From Symbiodinium microadriaticum (lineage: Eukaryota > Sar > Dinophyceae > Suessiales > Symbiodiniaceae), in NCBI GenBank assembly GCA_001939145.1, contig LSRX01000489.1, forward strand, positions 318,595 to 382,594: a stretch of 64,000 bases of DNA. Reading direction: 5' to 3'. Position numbers and translations under genes: made by a program. Shown piece after piece: positions 34,791 to 48,400 of the stretch; positions within the stretch are counted from its first letter, which is position 1; the number at the start of each line of letters is the position of its first letter. Below the pieces are notes generated by a model. The model searched no databases. It saw nothing but the letters and a program-made list of their open reading frames with translations, and had not been told where the DNA came from.

Positions 34791-35654
34791 TTGTAGTTCC
34801 CGTCCTGGCGAATCGGTTGGCCCAAGATTGTTTTCTATCACTACCATACCCACAATGAAAGTCTGTTGCTATTAACGACTCTTTGTAGTTAGAGTTTAGA
34901 GAGCATCATTGCGATTCGGCGATAGTTAGCATTTGGCAGCCTTGCTTTCCATTGGATGTTGAACGTAGACTGTTGAGGTAGCGCACGGTCGTTCAGTGGC
35001 AAGTCCCACTTCAGAAAAGGTGGATTTGCGCAAGCTGGCGGGCCATCAACAGTCTGTCATCGTTGAGAGTCGCCTTGCAACTGTTGACCATCTGCATCGT
35101 TTAGGAGTTTTTGGTTTAGGACTTGGAAAGTGGTTGCCACTCCAGGCTGCCTTCCACGGAACCTTCCCAGGTATAGATGGTTCAGGAGTGGCTGGTCAAT
35201 CTTCGTCAGAAGCTGATGTATAGACTTGGGAGTGGGTTCGATGCATCTGGCGCAGGCAACAGACGGAGTTGATCCCTCGCAGGCTCCGACCCTGATGATT
35301 CCGAGACTTGCCATTTGACCATGTCGGGGGCCGTTCTGGATCGGGGTTCCCTTCATGGTAACCCGCCCAGTGTACAGGTAACAGTATATCCCAACAGACT
35401 CAAAAAAGGACTTGTAGTTGCCACAGGCTAGCACTCATCCTCCGTGCCGTCTGTCGAGAGCGCGTTTTGAGACTTGTGAAGACACTCTGGGCCAAGGCTG
35501 CAGGCGAACATGCCGTGCTGTTGGTAATTCCTCTTGAAGTTGTCTGTGCCCTACAGCCCTAGCCTAAACACTAAACCCTATGCTCAACCCCACTCGCCAA
35601 AGAGTCCCCCAAAAAGCCTTCAACTGTAAAGTCTACCGCAACAGCTGAAATCAG

Positions 35655-36932
35655 GTTCACCTGCATCGCCTCGTGTCGGCCTCGACATGAAAGGGCCTTT
35701 GTTCGATCCCTTCCGGGGTAGCCGGCTGAGGGTTTATGGGCTGGGGTGAGGGTTTAGGGTTTTGGGGTTTACGGTTGAGGGTTTAGGTTAAATGTTTCAT
35801 GGTTAAGATGAGTTGATGATGGTCATCATCATCATCATCGCACCAGAATGCAAGCGTCACTGGTAAGCGCAACTCTTGGGAAGCCCGCCAAGCTAAGGAG
35901 GATTGGCAAGTTGCATTTCCTGCATTGCTTCTCATGGTTTTGGAGGGTGGTCGCATGGTCCAGAGCTATTTGGGATTCGATACCGGCAGAATCCTGTTAA
36001 TACAAGGGCCTGACTAATTACCACACTATTTTGGGGGTTCCTTATTATAACTATAGAATAGCATACTCCAAAGCCTTATTCTAAAATTAAGGCCCCTACA
36101 GTATTCAGCTCGGCTTGGCTTCGTGTCTGTGCGGTTCCTTTCGATTCCCGTGGCGGTGTGGGAGTTCCTTCCTTCATGTCATTAGAATGGGGCTTTTGGG
36201 GTATGTCATAATAATTGCAATCAGCAACCCCGAAATAGTATTGGCAATCCTGAACCCTAAACCCTAAATTGGATCGGCTCCGGTTACCACCTCGATTCGT
36301 TGTCGGCGCGGCGCCTTGAAGATTGTCAGTCCTAGCTCAGTTGTTGATACTATGAAAACGACCTGTATGGGTAATCTTCTTACTACTAGTATTTTAGTGT
36401 TATTGTCATTGCTGTTCTTGTTAGTATCAGTATTGATATTGCTGTGGCTCGTTTCAAGCTCAAGTTCAACACACTTGATGGCGTGCAGCTTGTTTACGGT
36501 TCGGAGAGGTAACATCATGTCATGGTGCTGTTTGAACTATCGACCCCCCGTAATCATCCTTGCCGCGAGGGCATACGTCCGAGCACGAGGGAGGAGGACG
36601 ACGATGAGAACCTGCTAGGCTCGGCTCAGTTCATAGGGATCCATGTGAACAGGCAGTGCAAGAGTCGACCCGCGCAGCAAAACCAAAGACAACCACGACA
36701 GAAACTACTGCAATGCACTGCTTCCACCACTGCCAAACCCCGCCACAACACCACAGCGCAACAACGACTAGACTAGCCACCAGCATCAATGTCGTTGTCC
36801 TTCATGCTTTGGGTGCATCGCAAAGCACGAGAGCGTGGTGGTTCTGAGGAAGAAAGATCAGGACGTCGATGGGAATGAAGATGATGACTGGGGCCATGAT
36901 TCCCGCAGCAGCAGCAGGACGAGGAGGAGGAG

Positions 36933-36964
<32 letters not shown>

Positions 36965-36966
36965 TA

Positions 36967-37008
<42 letters not shown>

Positions 37009-40000
37009 CAGCAGCAGCAGCAGCAGCAGCTGCTGCTGTTGTTGTTGATGATCACGTCGTTTTGATGTCGATAGGGTGGTCGTGCCTGATGATCATTGAT
37101 GATTGGTGAAGACGAGGCGGTTTATGATTTCGACGATGACGACAAATCTGATTCTGGTTTTAGTACAGGCAAGACTGCGCATCAGAATGGTCAGAAGTGT
37201 TCGGATGATAAGAAGCAGGAAGATGCGATGAAGGTGATGAGGGTAGTCGTGCTGAGGATAGTGACAATGCATGGCGGTGACCACGGTGATGACAATTATT
37301 ACGGCAGTGATGACGACGAATGTTATCCAGGATGATGGTGATCAGGGTGTTTCTGTTTGTTTGTGCTGGTGATGACGTGTTCGCTTTCGTCATGAAAGCA
37401 TATGTAGAGAAGCCCGGAAGAGGTCGGCGACAAGCTGCCAGGAATCGGCAGAACTGTTGGATCTTGCACCTTCAATAAGAACTCGAAGCATCGTTTTCAG
37501 TAAACCTCCACTCCGAAAGGGCCATGACCCAGGACAGTGACAAAGCGCATGTTAACAGCCGAAACCCTTCCATGTTCGACTTTCACGACTCAGGAGATTA
37601 AGAATGCAATACCGCGCATCCTAGATGTAAAACCGCTCTAGAGCCCATAATTAAAGCCGTACCCATAAACCCTATGCCCGAGACCCGAAAACCCTTCACC
37701 TTAGACCCCTAAAGCCGGATGCAGGTGAGGATGGAGAACTTGATCCCGTCTCGCCCACCTTCTCCGCCGACACCTGGCCCACTGTGAGGGCTTGATCTAG
37801 GGGACTTACAGAATTACCAATACATTTTGGGGGTTCCTCCTTAGAACTCTAGTAGAATATAACGACCCTAAGGACCCTATTCTATTTCGTAAGGCCCGTA
37901 TATGAAGGTTTAGGTTCGGGCTTCTAGGGTTCAGGGTTCAGGGTTATCTTGAAGCGTAAGTTTCTTTGTGCAGGCTTTAGTAATGTGAGAGAAGGTTCTG
38001 AGAATCAAGCTACGCTTTCTCCAGTGTTTCGTCCTTGTGCAAAATCGGAAGAATGGGTCAGAAGCCGACGCCTCGGAACAAACACCCTCGCAACGATACA
38101 TACTGTAGAAACATGAAGACTCACTAGTTCCTTGATATGTCCCAGGTTGGTTCCTCGTAGTAGTCATTTGGGACGGGACAAATCAGGAAGACTGGGCCAT
38201 GGCTTCGAATCTAATTGCTTTGTTTTTCGGCACACGCAGGGGCATCCGTTGACACTGCTTTTGCCCTACCATCTTTACAATCTTTCAGCCAGTACAAGAG
38301 TTCGAGGTTGATCTTCGACCTGCCGGTGCGTAATAAGAAAGTGCAGGGCGTAGCCTGAAACCCTAAACCCTACTTAAGGGCTCAGGGTACTTAGCAAGTA
38401 GGGTTATAATTGCGGTTATAAGTCCCCTAAGTCGGGCTATCCGACTATCCTATGTGTAACCCTACTTATAACTTATAACTTAGTTACTAAGTCGCCCTGA
38501 AGTAAACTGAAGATCTTCCCGGTACCAACTCACGTGCTGTGAGCTTCACGGGCACACAAACATCATCATAGAGGCCATGAGGCGCAACTGCAAGGTCTTT
38601 CATCATGTTCCTTCGGGCTCCTGATCATATTTATGGTGCAATACACCCTAAAGCTCTGCTCTGATTGTTAAGGTCTCTATGTTCTGACAATGTTAACTCA
38701 GCCTCTGCGTCATTTGGCAGACCACTCAAGGACGTTCCCCGGACGAAGAGCTCGCAGCACCTCACCGACAATGCGCCTTCGGCTGAACCGTCATCTGAAG
38801 AGGGTTTTCGCTGAGTATATAGAGGGTTCCTGGTGTTCTATTTTGAGGGGGGGGGGGTGCAGCAATACAAACCCCTAACCTATATCATGTCCATCCTTCT
38901 CATACACCAGCCGCTGAAGCTAAGATGCCGATGAGATTCGACCTTCGTGTGTTTCACAAGAGCCGGGTGCATTCAAGATCTTGATGCTTTAAACAGCAAG
39001 AACACGTAAAAGCAAGATGTTACGGATGCAGTTTCCTTCAGTTTGAGGGGGCTACTGAGATGAGACGGTTAGATTCGCAAGCTGCCGAACCGGTGAACCC
39101 TTTGCTTAATAAATACGACTCTATTAGTGGAAACTCTAGACCTCAAACCCTAAACGCCAAACTCTGATCCTTAAACCCTAGACCGATTACTGTTGCATCG
39201 GTTCAGGTGAAGAAGAAAGACATTGCCAGCTCAGGCTGTCTCGGGGCATAGCAGAACTTCGCTTTGAGAGCCACAGACTAGGTGGGTTTAGGGTTCAAGG
39301 TTTCGAATTTTTGGTGTAGCGCTTGGCGTTTGGGGCTCAGGGTCGTTTGCGTCGTTGGCAGAACTGAAGGTTTAGAGTCTGCATCTAAGCCTAAGCATGC
39401 AGTGGGTTCAGGCGGGGTAAATGGCCGTGTGCACCCCACGGCCCGGAGCACGACTTCGCCACAGTCCTGAGATTTCCAGATAGACACTAATATAGGCGCC
39501 CTAAGTTTTGGAATATGGGTTTGGGGTACATTATTAATCCGAAAGTACAAATTTGAAGGCCCTTCCTCCTCTGACCATGCCGAGTCTCAGCCCACACCTT
39601 TTTTCGACATCGATGCGTATTGTGTATGAGCTTACAGACCTGTGGCCATGGCTGTTCGTAATCCGTGGCAGGCATCAACAGCAGTTCAGCCAAAGCGAGC
39701 GCTCTGGGCAAGAGCAGGCCGGTTTAGGGAAGAGGCAGTCTTCCAAGGTCAGTCTCGCTGGTGCTGCTACTGGTCGCTGTGTGTCAAACAGTCCACGCAT
39801 GTAGACTTCGCAAAGTGCGAATCCATCCAAGCAGCTCTAGCAAATACTGCCGGCACCAGAAACCCTAAACCCTAAAAATGAAGCTTCCTTGATAGTTGCT
39901 GGACGCTAGTGGATCCGATCTTCAGGCGAGGCTCCATTTAAAACGACCTGTCTATACGTCCATCTCAACGTGGAAAGCCTATGGATGTTGCTGTCAGTGT

Positions 40001-40819
40001 TACAGACTTCGATCCAGAGTTGGCGGGCATGGGGGGAATGGTGTGCCAAGCGGGGTTTCGTCGAGGTTACCAATTCCAGGGGTAGTTGGCTGTAGTGAGG
40101 ATCCGAAACGGACGGCAATCCAGAACCATCCCCAAGTGAGCAGGGTCCGCGTGTTCTTGACGATCTGTGACCACATTGCCGGGCCCGGTTCGGCTGGCCA
40201 ACTTCGACATCCCCATGAATCCCAAGTCCCGGTGTGCCATCGCCCCAGCAGTGCTTTCTCCAAGCACTATACATACCCACAAGCCCCGAAACCCCAAACC
40301 CTAAACCCGTAAACCCCTAAACCCTGAACCTCACAAAAAAAAACCGAGTCTACGAATCTTCTGCTTTAAGAGGCCGGTGCAGTTCCTGATCTTCCTCCTT
40401 GCCTTCAGCTTCGTCGTCTTCGTCCTCATCGCATCTTCCACGAGCATCTTGGCTCAGTCTGAGGGAGGTTTAGGGTTTTAGGGCCTTTTTGGGTTTGGGG
40501 CTTGAGGGTGTAGGGTTTAAGGTTGCAGAGCTCAGGGTTTTAGGGTTTAGGGGTTAGAATAAACCAGAAAAGAATTGATGATGGTGCAGATCGCAAACAG
40601 GGGCTATAGGTGTGGGGATACAGGTCCCCGGACTTTTCGGGGTCAACTGGTCCTTCGGGAAGTGGTATGAAGCCCATCACAGCCGAGCGTATCAATCTCG
40701 ACCCGTTTCGAGTTACACGTCTCCTCTCCCAGCCTCTTCTTGAGCCCTTCAGACCTGAGGTCTCTCAGTCAGGTCGCATAGGTCGCTCCTATGAGGGCCG
40801 AAAGTTGGAGCTTCGATAA
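35655..40819 (+). CDS. Unrecognised membrane-tail protein, partial exon set
   Basis: Exon 35655-35717 reads SPASPRVGLDMKGPLFDPFR (GT donor). Exon 37725-37783 joins in phase (G+GT) and reads EDGELDPVSPTFSADTWPT. Exon 39207-39281 reads EEERHCQLRLSRGIAELRFE then SHRL (GT donor); its join to neighbours is unproven. Exon 39978-40081 reads PMDVAVSVTDFDPELAGMGG then MVCQAGFRRGYQFQ (GT donor). Exon 40373-40456 joins in phase and encodes a membrane segment, PVQFLIFLLAFSFVVFVLIA. Exon 40624-40819 joins in phase and encodes a tail starting SPDFSGSTGPSGSGMKPITA and ending RSYEGRKLELR before TAA. The C-terminal three exons are well supported. Further candidates lie at 36570-36630, 38721-38800 and 39610-39730. 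No family recognised. Confidence 0.55.
36001..36100 (+). mobile_element. MITE-like element family A, full-length copy
   Basis: Opens ACAAGGGCCTGACTAATTA and closes TAAAATTAAGGCCCCTACAG. The interior has CTATTTTGGGGGTTCCTTAT, then CATACTCCAAAGCC. Reference copy for element length. Confidence 0.7.
36903..37035. repeat. AGT and GCA microsatellite
   Basis: AGT triplets (36934-37008) with one TATAT break, then GCA triplets. Gives a Tyr/Leu/Cys-rich frame on the minus strand that is not a gene. Confidence 0.95.
37798..37903 (+). mobile_element. MITE-like element family A, starting just after an exon
   Basis: TAGGGGACTTACAGAATTAC to TCGTAAGGCCCGTATA, with the CATTTTGGGGGTTCC core. It begins 9-15 bp after the probable end of the exon at 37725, so it makes up the start of that intron. 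Confidence 0.65.
38382..38500. mobile_element. 119-bp palindromic element, family C
   Basis: TCAGGGTACTTAG at the left end matches the inverse of CTAAGTCGCCCTGA at the right end. Next to these, AGTAGGGTTATAA faces TTATAACTTA. The centre holds a perfect stem, GTCGG...CCGAC (38431-38445). No coding capacity. Only one copy found here. Confidence 0.6.
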
Positions 40820-41170
40820 AAGCTAACAGGGCTTTCTCAGCCGCCCTTCAAGAGCGTGCCATGGATGTAGCAGCGAGTCACAAAGCAAAGCTGCAAGAAT
40901 CAGGAACTTTGTGACTCCTCGAAACCCCTTTCATCTCTGTTTCGAGGTCTGGAAACCCTGATGTTTCAAAGCCACAGGAGCCCTAATTAGGCCCCCGGGC
41001 CCCCCCGATGCAAACATGATTTCGGCTCTCGTTCTGAAGGAACCAGAAGGCGGTAAACCCCTCACTTCTTGGAGTTTAGGGCTTCTACAAACCTTACATA
41101 TTAAACCCGAAACCCTAATGCTCTGCAGATCCCTGAAGCCATATCCTGAAACCGGTCCAAAGCCCGAATC

Positions 41171-41260
41171 GCCGAGCAGCTTTCCTACGCCATAGGTTTG
41201 GGACCCATTTCCGAGTTCCTGTACGGAGATGAGCTGCCGGCCATGATCGCCAAACCCTGA
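41171..41260 (+). CDS. Candidate exon upstream of the antiporter
   Basis: The frame reads AEQLSYAIGLGPISEFLYGD then ELPAMIAK before a stop in CCCTGA. It looks coding, but no splice partner was fixed. It could be an early exon of the antiporter gene or a separate gene. Confidence 0.3.
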   Translation, partial: AEQLSYAIGLGPISEFLYGDELPAMIAKP

Positions 41261-41787
41261 GAAGTAGTATGGTTTAGGGTAAGCCTTGAGCTTCGGGGTG
41301 GAGAGATGGAGGTAGGAACGGGTTTAGGAACCATCTACTGCTTCCGGCTAGTTCCCTGACCAGAGTGGTCCTGGTTGTGGCATTCTCCACAATAGGCCTT
41401 GAGAGTCAGTCAACCCCAAAGTACACCCTACAATACATTATGTCCTGTCCTTTGCACCCTTCAGCAACCCCCTTTAGAAGCGCTTTGAGTAACCCCTATG
41501 GTAGGACAAGGTCGCGCGCTTTATGGACGCACATCGGGTCGCCACGACGACCCAAAACCAAACACTCAGGTCTAGCACGGAGCTCAAGGGGTTTACGACC
41601 CCCAGGAACTTAGATGATTTTATTATCATGCTTATTTTGTGTTGTTATTGCTGCTATTATTGTGGTACTTATAACTGTTACTATTGTTAGTATTAGTTTG
41701 TTTATAGCTTTCCTTTACAAGCCAAGACGTGCACAACTCCAGTTGCCCGTCGACTGTACCGGCCGCCTCAAGGCTACGAAACTGTAG

Positions 41788-44700
41788 ACTGCCTCCGCCT
41801 ACGTTTGGTGTGGGAAGCGCCTTCAAGAAGCTCGTTTACAGGTCTAAGTTCCGTAATAGGCCAACTTGTTCTTCACTACTTACCCGTGCACGTATGTGAA
41901 AAAGCTCTTGAACAGCCTCAGCTTCAGGCTGCAAAGGAACATGGTGCTCACGGTGACGACACCCATCATGATGAAGGAGGTGCGAGCCACGTGCCTTGGC
42001 TGTGAGTATGACATTCGGAGGCAGCACCGGCCACAACCATAGCGACGAGCACTCTGCACAGCTAGCAGATTTTATGCCTCATCGCCACGGTTGGCACAGT
42101 CTCAGTAACTGCATGGAGCCTGCGGAGAAACTTGCTGCGATTCTTGCATAGTTGCTGGGTTTTTTTGCCAGCCGCAGACTTGGATGAAGGGAAGGTTCGA
42201 AAGGCTGTCATCCGATCCCGCGATCCGTGGGACCTTCATCCACTCGGGTCAGTTCGCCAGAATTCCTACGTTTTTGGTCACTGCAAGCACTATAGAAGAA
42301 GCGTGAGCTCTCGCGGTGCATCGCATCGCCATAGACTCAAAAACCCTGCATCCCGAAAGTCACAAACCTGAAATTAGCCCATTAAACCGAATTAAACCTT
42401 CAGATTCTAAAAACTAAACCCAAGGTCAAGGCGAGAACCCCAAAACCAGACCGTTCTTAATTGGACATTACGGAGCATAGAAGCCTGCTGAATGTCGCAA
42501 CCGCGGCGCTCACACCCTTCCGCAGCACCGTTCATGGCAGCGTCACAAACGCTCGGCGCCAACAGCCTTCCTCATTGCACAGTGTCACCCCACGAACGTC
42601 GCGAACGTCGCCCCCAAAGCCCTCGCATGCATTCGATTTGCCCTGTCCGGCAGCATCCACGCGAACACTCGGCGCCAACAGTCTTTCCCAGCACCGTCCA
42701 CGGCAGCGTCACCAAGGGAAGACTCACTCGCAGCCTTTCCCAACGCGGCACCCGCAGCTTTCCCCAGCCCCGAGCCGCACAATGCTCGACACAGCTTTCC
42801 CTGGCCCCATGCACGGTCCCGTGGACGCTTCCTCTTCGCTTAAGTGAGGGCTTTCCCGTCGGAAACGTTCGAAAGTTAACAAGGAAAGAAAGGACTAGTT
42901 AAACAAGAACACCCTTATAACTTATAGTATACCCTATGGTAACCCTTATAGTAACCGTTGCAGTAACCCCTCTAGAAATCCCTACAGTAATCCCGATAGT
43001 AACCCCTATAGTAACCCTAATAGCAACTTTTATAGTCACCCCTACCCTTATAGAAACCCTTAGTAACCCTTATAGTAACCCTTACCTACCCCGAGGATTT
43101 GTTTGAAAAAATCCTTCTCAGGCGGCCCCGGAGCATGAATCCGGTGAGCACACCGATGGCCACACCGACACACATGCTGGGGAGGAGCGCAGCCATACTC
43201 TTCGGATGCAGAATAGATAAGTATTTATGTATTGTATTGTATTGTATTGTATTGTATTGTAATGTAATGTATTGTAATGTAATGTAATGTAATGTAATGT
43301 AATGTAGTGTAATGTAGTGTAGTGTAGTGTAGTGTAATGTAATGTAATGTAATGTAATGTAATGTAATGTAATGTAATGTAATGTAATGTAATGTAATGT
43401 AATGTAATGTAATGTAATGTAATGTAATGTAATGTAATGTAATGTAATGTAATGTAATGTAATGTAATGTAATGTAATGTAATGTAATGTAATGTAATGT
43501 AATGTAATGTAATGTAATGTAATGTAATGTAATGTAATGTAATGTAATGTAATGTAATGTAATGTAATGTAATGTAATGTAATGTAATGTAATGTAATGT
43601 AATGTAATGTAATGTAATGTAATGTAATGTAATGTAATGTAATGTAATGTAATGTAATGTAATGTAATGTAATGTAATGTAATGTAATGTAATGTAATGT
43701 AATGTAATGTAATGTAATGTAATGTAATGTAATGTAATGTAATGTAATGTAATGTAATGTAATGTAATGTAATGTAATGTAATGTAATGTAATGTAATGT
43801 AATGTAATGTAATGTAATGTAATGTAATGTAATGTAATGTAATGTAATGTAATGTAATGTAATGTAATGTAATGTAATGTAATGTAATGTAATGTAATGT
43901 AATGTAATGTAATGTAATGTAATGTAATGTAATGTAATGTAATGTAATGTAATGTAATGTAATGTAATGTAATGTAATGTAATGTAATGTAATGTAATGT
44001 AATGTAATGTAATGTAATGTAATGTAATGTAATGTAATGTAATGTAATGTAATGTAATGTAATGTAATGTAATGTAATGTAATGTAATGTAATGTAATGT
44101 AATGTAATGTAATGTAATGTAATGTAATGTAATGTAATGTAATGTAATGTAATGTAATGTAATGTAATGTAATGTAATGTAATGTAATGTAATGTAATGT
44201 AATGTAATGTAATGTAATGTAATGTAATGTAATGTAATGTAATGTAATGTAATGTAATGTAATGTAATGTAATGTAATGTAATGTAATGTAATGTAATGT
44301 AATGTAATGTAATGTAATGTAATGTAATGTAATGTAATGTAATGTAATGTAATGTAATGTAATGTAATGTAATGTAATGTAATGTAATGTAATGTAATGT
44401 AATGTAATGTAATGTAATGTAATGTAATGTAATGTAATGTAATGTAATGTAATGTAATGTAATGTAATGTAATGTAATGTAATGTAATGTAATGTAATGT
44501 AATGTAATGTAATGTAATGTAATGTAATGTAATGTAATGTAATGTAATGTAATGTAATGTAATGTAATGTAATGTAATGTAATGTAATGTAATGTAATGT
44601 AATGTAATGTAATGTAATGTAATGTAATGTAATGTAATGTAATGTAATGTAATGTAATGTAATGTAATGTAATGTAATGTAATGTAATGTAATGTAATGT

Positions 44701-45331
44701 AATGTAATGTAATGTAATGTAATGTAATGTAATGTAATGTAATGTAATGTAATGTAATGTAATGTAATGTAATGTAATGTAATGTAATGTAATGTAATGT
44801 AATGTAATGTAATGTAATGTAATGTAATGTAATGTAATGTAATGTAATGTAATGTAATGTAATGTAATGTAATGTAATGTAATGTAATGTAATGTAATGT
44901 AATGTAATGTAATGTAATGTAATGTAATGTAATGTAATGTAATGTAATGTAATGTAATGTAATGTAATGTAATGTAATGTAATGTAATGTAATGTAATGT
45001 AATGTAATGTAATGTAATGTAATGTAATGTAATGTAATGTAATGTAATGTAATGTAATGTAATGTAATGTAATGTAATGTAATGTAATGTAATGTAATGT
45101 AATGTAATGTAATGTAATGTAATGTAATGTAATGTAATGTAATGTAATGTAATGTAATGTAATGTAATGTAATGTAATGTAATGTAATGTAATGTAATGT
45201 AATGTAATGTAATGTAATGTAATGTAATGTAATGTAATGTAATGTAATGTAATGTAATGTAATGTAATGTAATGTAATGTAATGTAATGTAATGTAATGT
45301 AATGTAATGTAATGTAATGTAATGTAATGTN

Positions 45332-45366
<35 letters not shown>

Positions 45367-45398
45367 GACTACTACTACTACTACTACTACTACTACTG

Positions 45399-45430
<32 letters not shown>

Positions 45431-48400
45431 ACTACTACTACTACTACTACTACGACTACTACTACTATAGTACCCGGTCAGACCCCAAGTTTTGAATCGG
45501 ATGTGTGCCTTACTGAGCATACGTGATAGCAAGCTTCAGAACGTGGGCATGAAAAGTTCGCTCGCCTTGAGGCTCGACTTTAAAGCACATCAACACCAAA
45601 TCCTCAAGCTTTCTCCTGGATTGCCGCAAGCCAAATCCCAGAAAGAATCGCTGTCGGCATGGCCAGGCGAGCTTCCTGACCCCTAAACCGCCTTTCCTGA
45701 AGGTGAAGTGTCCGAGCTGCTGTCGAACATTGCATTCTGCTGGCCTCCAAGTTCAGCGTTCGGGCGGGAGTGGAGAGGCTTTAGATTTCGGTGCCCATCT
45801 ACAGCATATCCCCTTACTTGGACTCCCTACTATTATGTAATAGCGTAGTCATGGTATTTCGTACCTCAAAATCCTACTCTCGTTCTTAAGACCCCTACTC
45901 TCGTTCTTAAGGCCCCTAAACCCTAAACCCCCTCAACCCCCAACAATCCGAAGCCCAGGTCTGACCAGTTGCGGCTTTGTGGCCTTCTTCGTGCAGGGCT
46001 GAGTCCTAGAAGTTCGAGTTGGTCGCTCCGTGGATTTCGCAGAGCGAATCCTTATAGGGTTCAGGGTTTAGGCCGTCGTCCAGCGAATGTTGCAGAATTG
46101 CAGTTATTTCATGATCGGGTCTATGTTCAATGCCCGAGTGTCATGAAAACTCCTTGCCTTGGCTTGCGTAGAGGTCGGGGTCTTGAAGCAGCCGCTGATC
46201 CTGGGATATCTGCTGGGCGCAGTCCTCAGCCCACACGAGATGGATGGGTTAACGATTTAGGGCCAGTTTAGCGTTTAAAACGTCTAGGATTTAGGGAAAG
46301 CTGGTAGGGCCAGTCGCTGAGCTCCGCCAGGTGGTGTGCTTGTGGGCCCCAACCTTGGCCTGGACTTGGTTCACAGTCATGACAACGTCTGCCACTCAGC
46401 TTCCAAGCAACTCGAAGGTAGCAGCAGCCATCAAGCACAGAGCCAAGTGTGGGCATGGACAGAATTTGCCTCCCCACATCCTACCAAGCCCTTGCCCGGC
46501 GTCTTGTCAGGTGGCCGAGATCGCCAACCTTGGCTTGGTGTTCCTCCTGTTCATGATCGGCAACGACCTCGGTCAGTGAAGATTCTGCTGATTCCTGGTG
46601 CACCTGTCACAGTCCATCTTAAGCCACCTGCCTGAGATTCTAAAAGCCTGTCTGCCATCGACACATTGGAAATGCGATGGGCGACACCGATTTCTCCGCA
46701 GAGTGCTGCCTTGAGGTTTGGAGTTGGATGTCCATGAGATTCTGCGAGTGACAGTCTCAGCGTTGGATGCGTGCTTGTTGCAAAGTGAGGGACATCGTAC
46801 CGGAGTGGCCACAAAGTTGCAACATGATTCTACTCGAGTCGCTGACGCAAGCACAGGGCAGCTACAATCACCCGGTGCAGAACTCATGCTCCAATTTTCT
46901 GTGTTCGCTGCAGAGCTCGATGAAACAGCGATGCGGAATCTAGGCAAGTGTCATGCGCTTGAATGGGAATATATCCTATCGTCTTATCTCTACATCCTTG
47001 CCGGGCTCCAGGATTCAGCCCTATACTCCATATCACCCCATACTCCAACTACTCCAACTGCTTGTCTCCCCTCACCCATCAAAGCCTGAACCCGGAAGCC
47101 CTGAAAACCAAAGCTTCCAGATGGGCCGCGTGGTGCTGCTGACCGGCTTCTTCCAGTTTCCGGTCTGCTTTGGTGCCGGGGACCTTGGCAAATCGGGCGC
47201 TCAGTGGAGTGGCGCGAGGCGAAAGTCGACTGCTAGGCAGTTCCGTTTATGGTCATGGGTTATTGGGTTTACAGCGTTTAGGGTTTGGGAAAGTTAGGGT
47301 TAGGCCACCTAGCCTGCTAGCTGGCATTGTGTGTGCGTGTCTAGTGCTCCCCTCCCGATTGTTGGAGCCCGCATCAAACCCCAAATCCATGTAGACCCTG
47401 AAGCCCCAAAGCCCTAAAGACCCCTCAACCCTGCATCCCCTAAACCCTGAACCCCTCAACCTCTGGATCCCTTCAGCAGGGCAACCCTAAAGCTGAGCCC
47501 TAAAGTTCCTAAAGCCCTTCAACCCGGTAGATCCCTGATAGATGCCCGTAAATACCCCAAAGCAGTTCAACCACCTAGAGCTAAAACAAGGCAGCGTCGA
47601 GGCCGCAGGGTTTAGGGTTTAGGACATTTGCAAGAAGCCCTTAAGCTTTAGAGCCAAGTCCTTCGCCCCGCAACTTAGGACCTAGACCCCAAACCCCAAA
47701 ACATAGGCCCTAAGTCGCACTAAGTCCCTAAACCTAAACCCAAGACCTCAAAAACCTGAACCAAGACCCCCCAAGACCTAAACCCCGAAACTCCAAGAAC
47801 TGTGCCCTAAATCCCAAAACCCTGAACCCGAGTTGGAAAAAGGTGTGATTTCAACCGAGGCCCAATACCTGATCTTCTCGGGACTCGGACTGCTCGGTTT
47901 GAGCTTCGGTACTGGCGAGTATGCAAACATGTGCCCTGCCGGGTTCAGTAAACTTAGTGCTTACAGTGACAGGGCTTAGCAGGTAGTTAGAGGTTCTGGG
48001 GTTTAGGGTTTGGGAGAATCTGATATTTAAGGTCTAGGGTGTAGGTCGTGGGTTTAGGATAGCAAGTACTTTGTAGTATTGCAGAATCGTGTGCAACACC
48101 AACACCAAGGCATCGCAAGACCATGCATGAAGCTGTCGTGCTGGAATCCAAACCCTAAGCCCTACACCCTTAGCCCCAACCTGGACCCTAAAACCTAAAC
48201 CCCAAACCCCTAAACCCTAAACCCTAACTTCCTGAACTCGACTCGACCCCGCCCTTCGAGAGCTTTGGGCCGAGAGAGGCCAAGCTCTCGTTAGCAAGGG
48301 GACAGAGGTTTCAACATCAACGGAAGTGCTACCTGAGGCCCAAAAGATCTACATTCGTAAGGAACTAAAATGCTAGGTCTTTTCGGCGACAGGTACAGGC

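Noticed and set aside
41836-42036. Minus-strand membrane exon (FIMMGVVTVSTMFL) and plus-strand His-rich frame (AAKEHGAHGDDTHH) at 41.92-41.98 kb
   Set aside because: A third reading on the plus strand (FRLQRNMVLTVTTPIMMK) joins in phase with the exon at 41788 and uses consensus borders, so it is preferred. The minus reading does have a good GTAAGT donor, so RNA should decide.
43118-45532. 804-codon minus-strand open frame (Ile-Thr-Leu-His-Tyr repeats)
   Set aside because: Pure translation of the TGTAA satellite; it crosses an N and has no non-repeat coding content.
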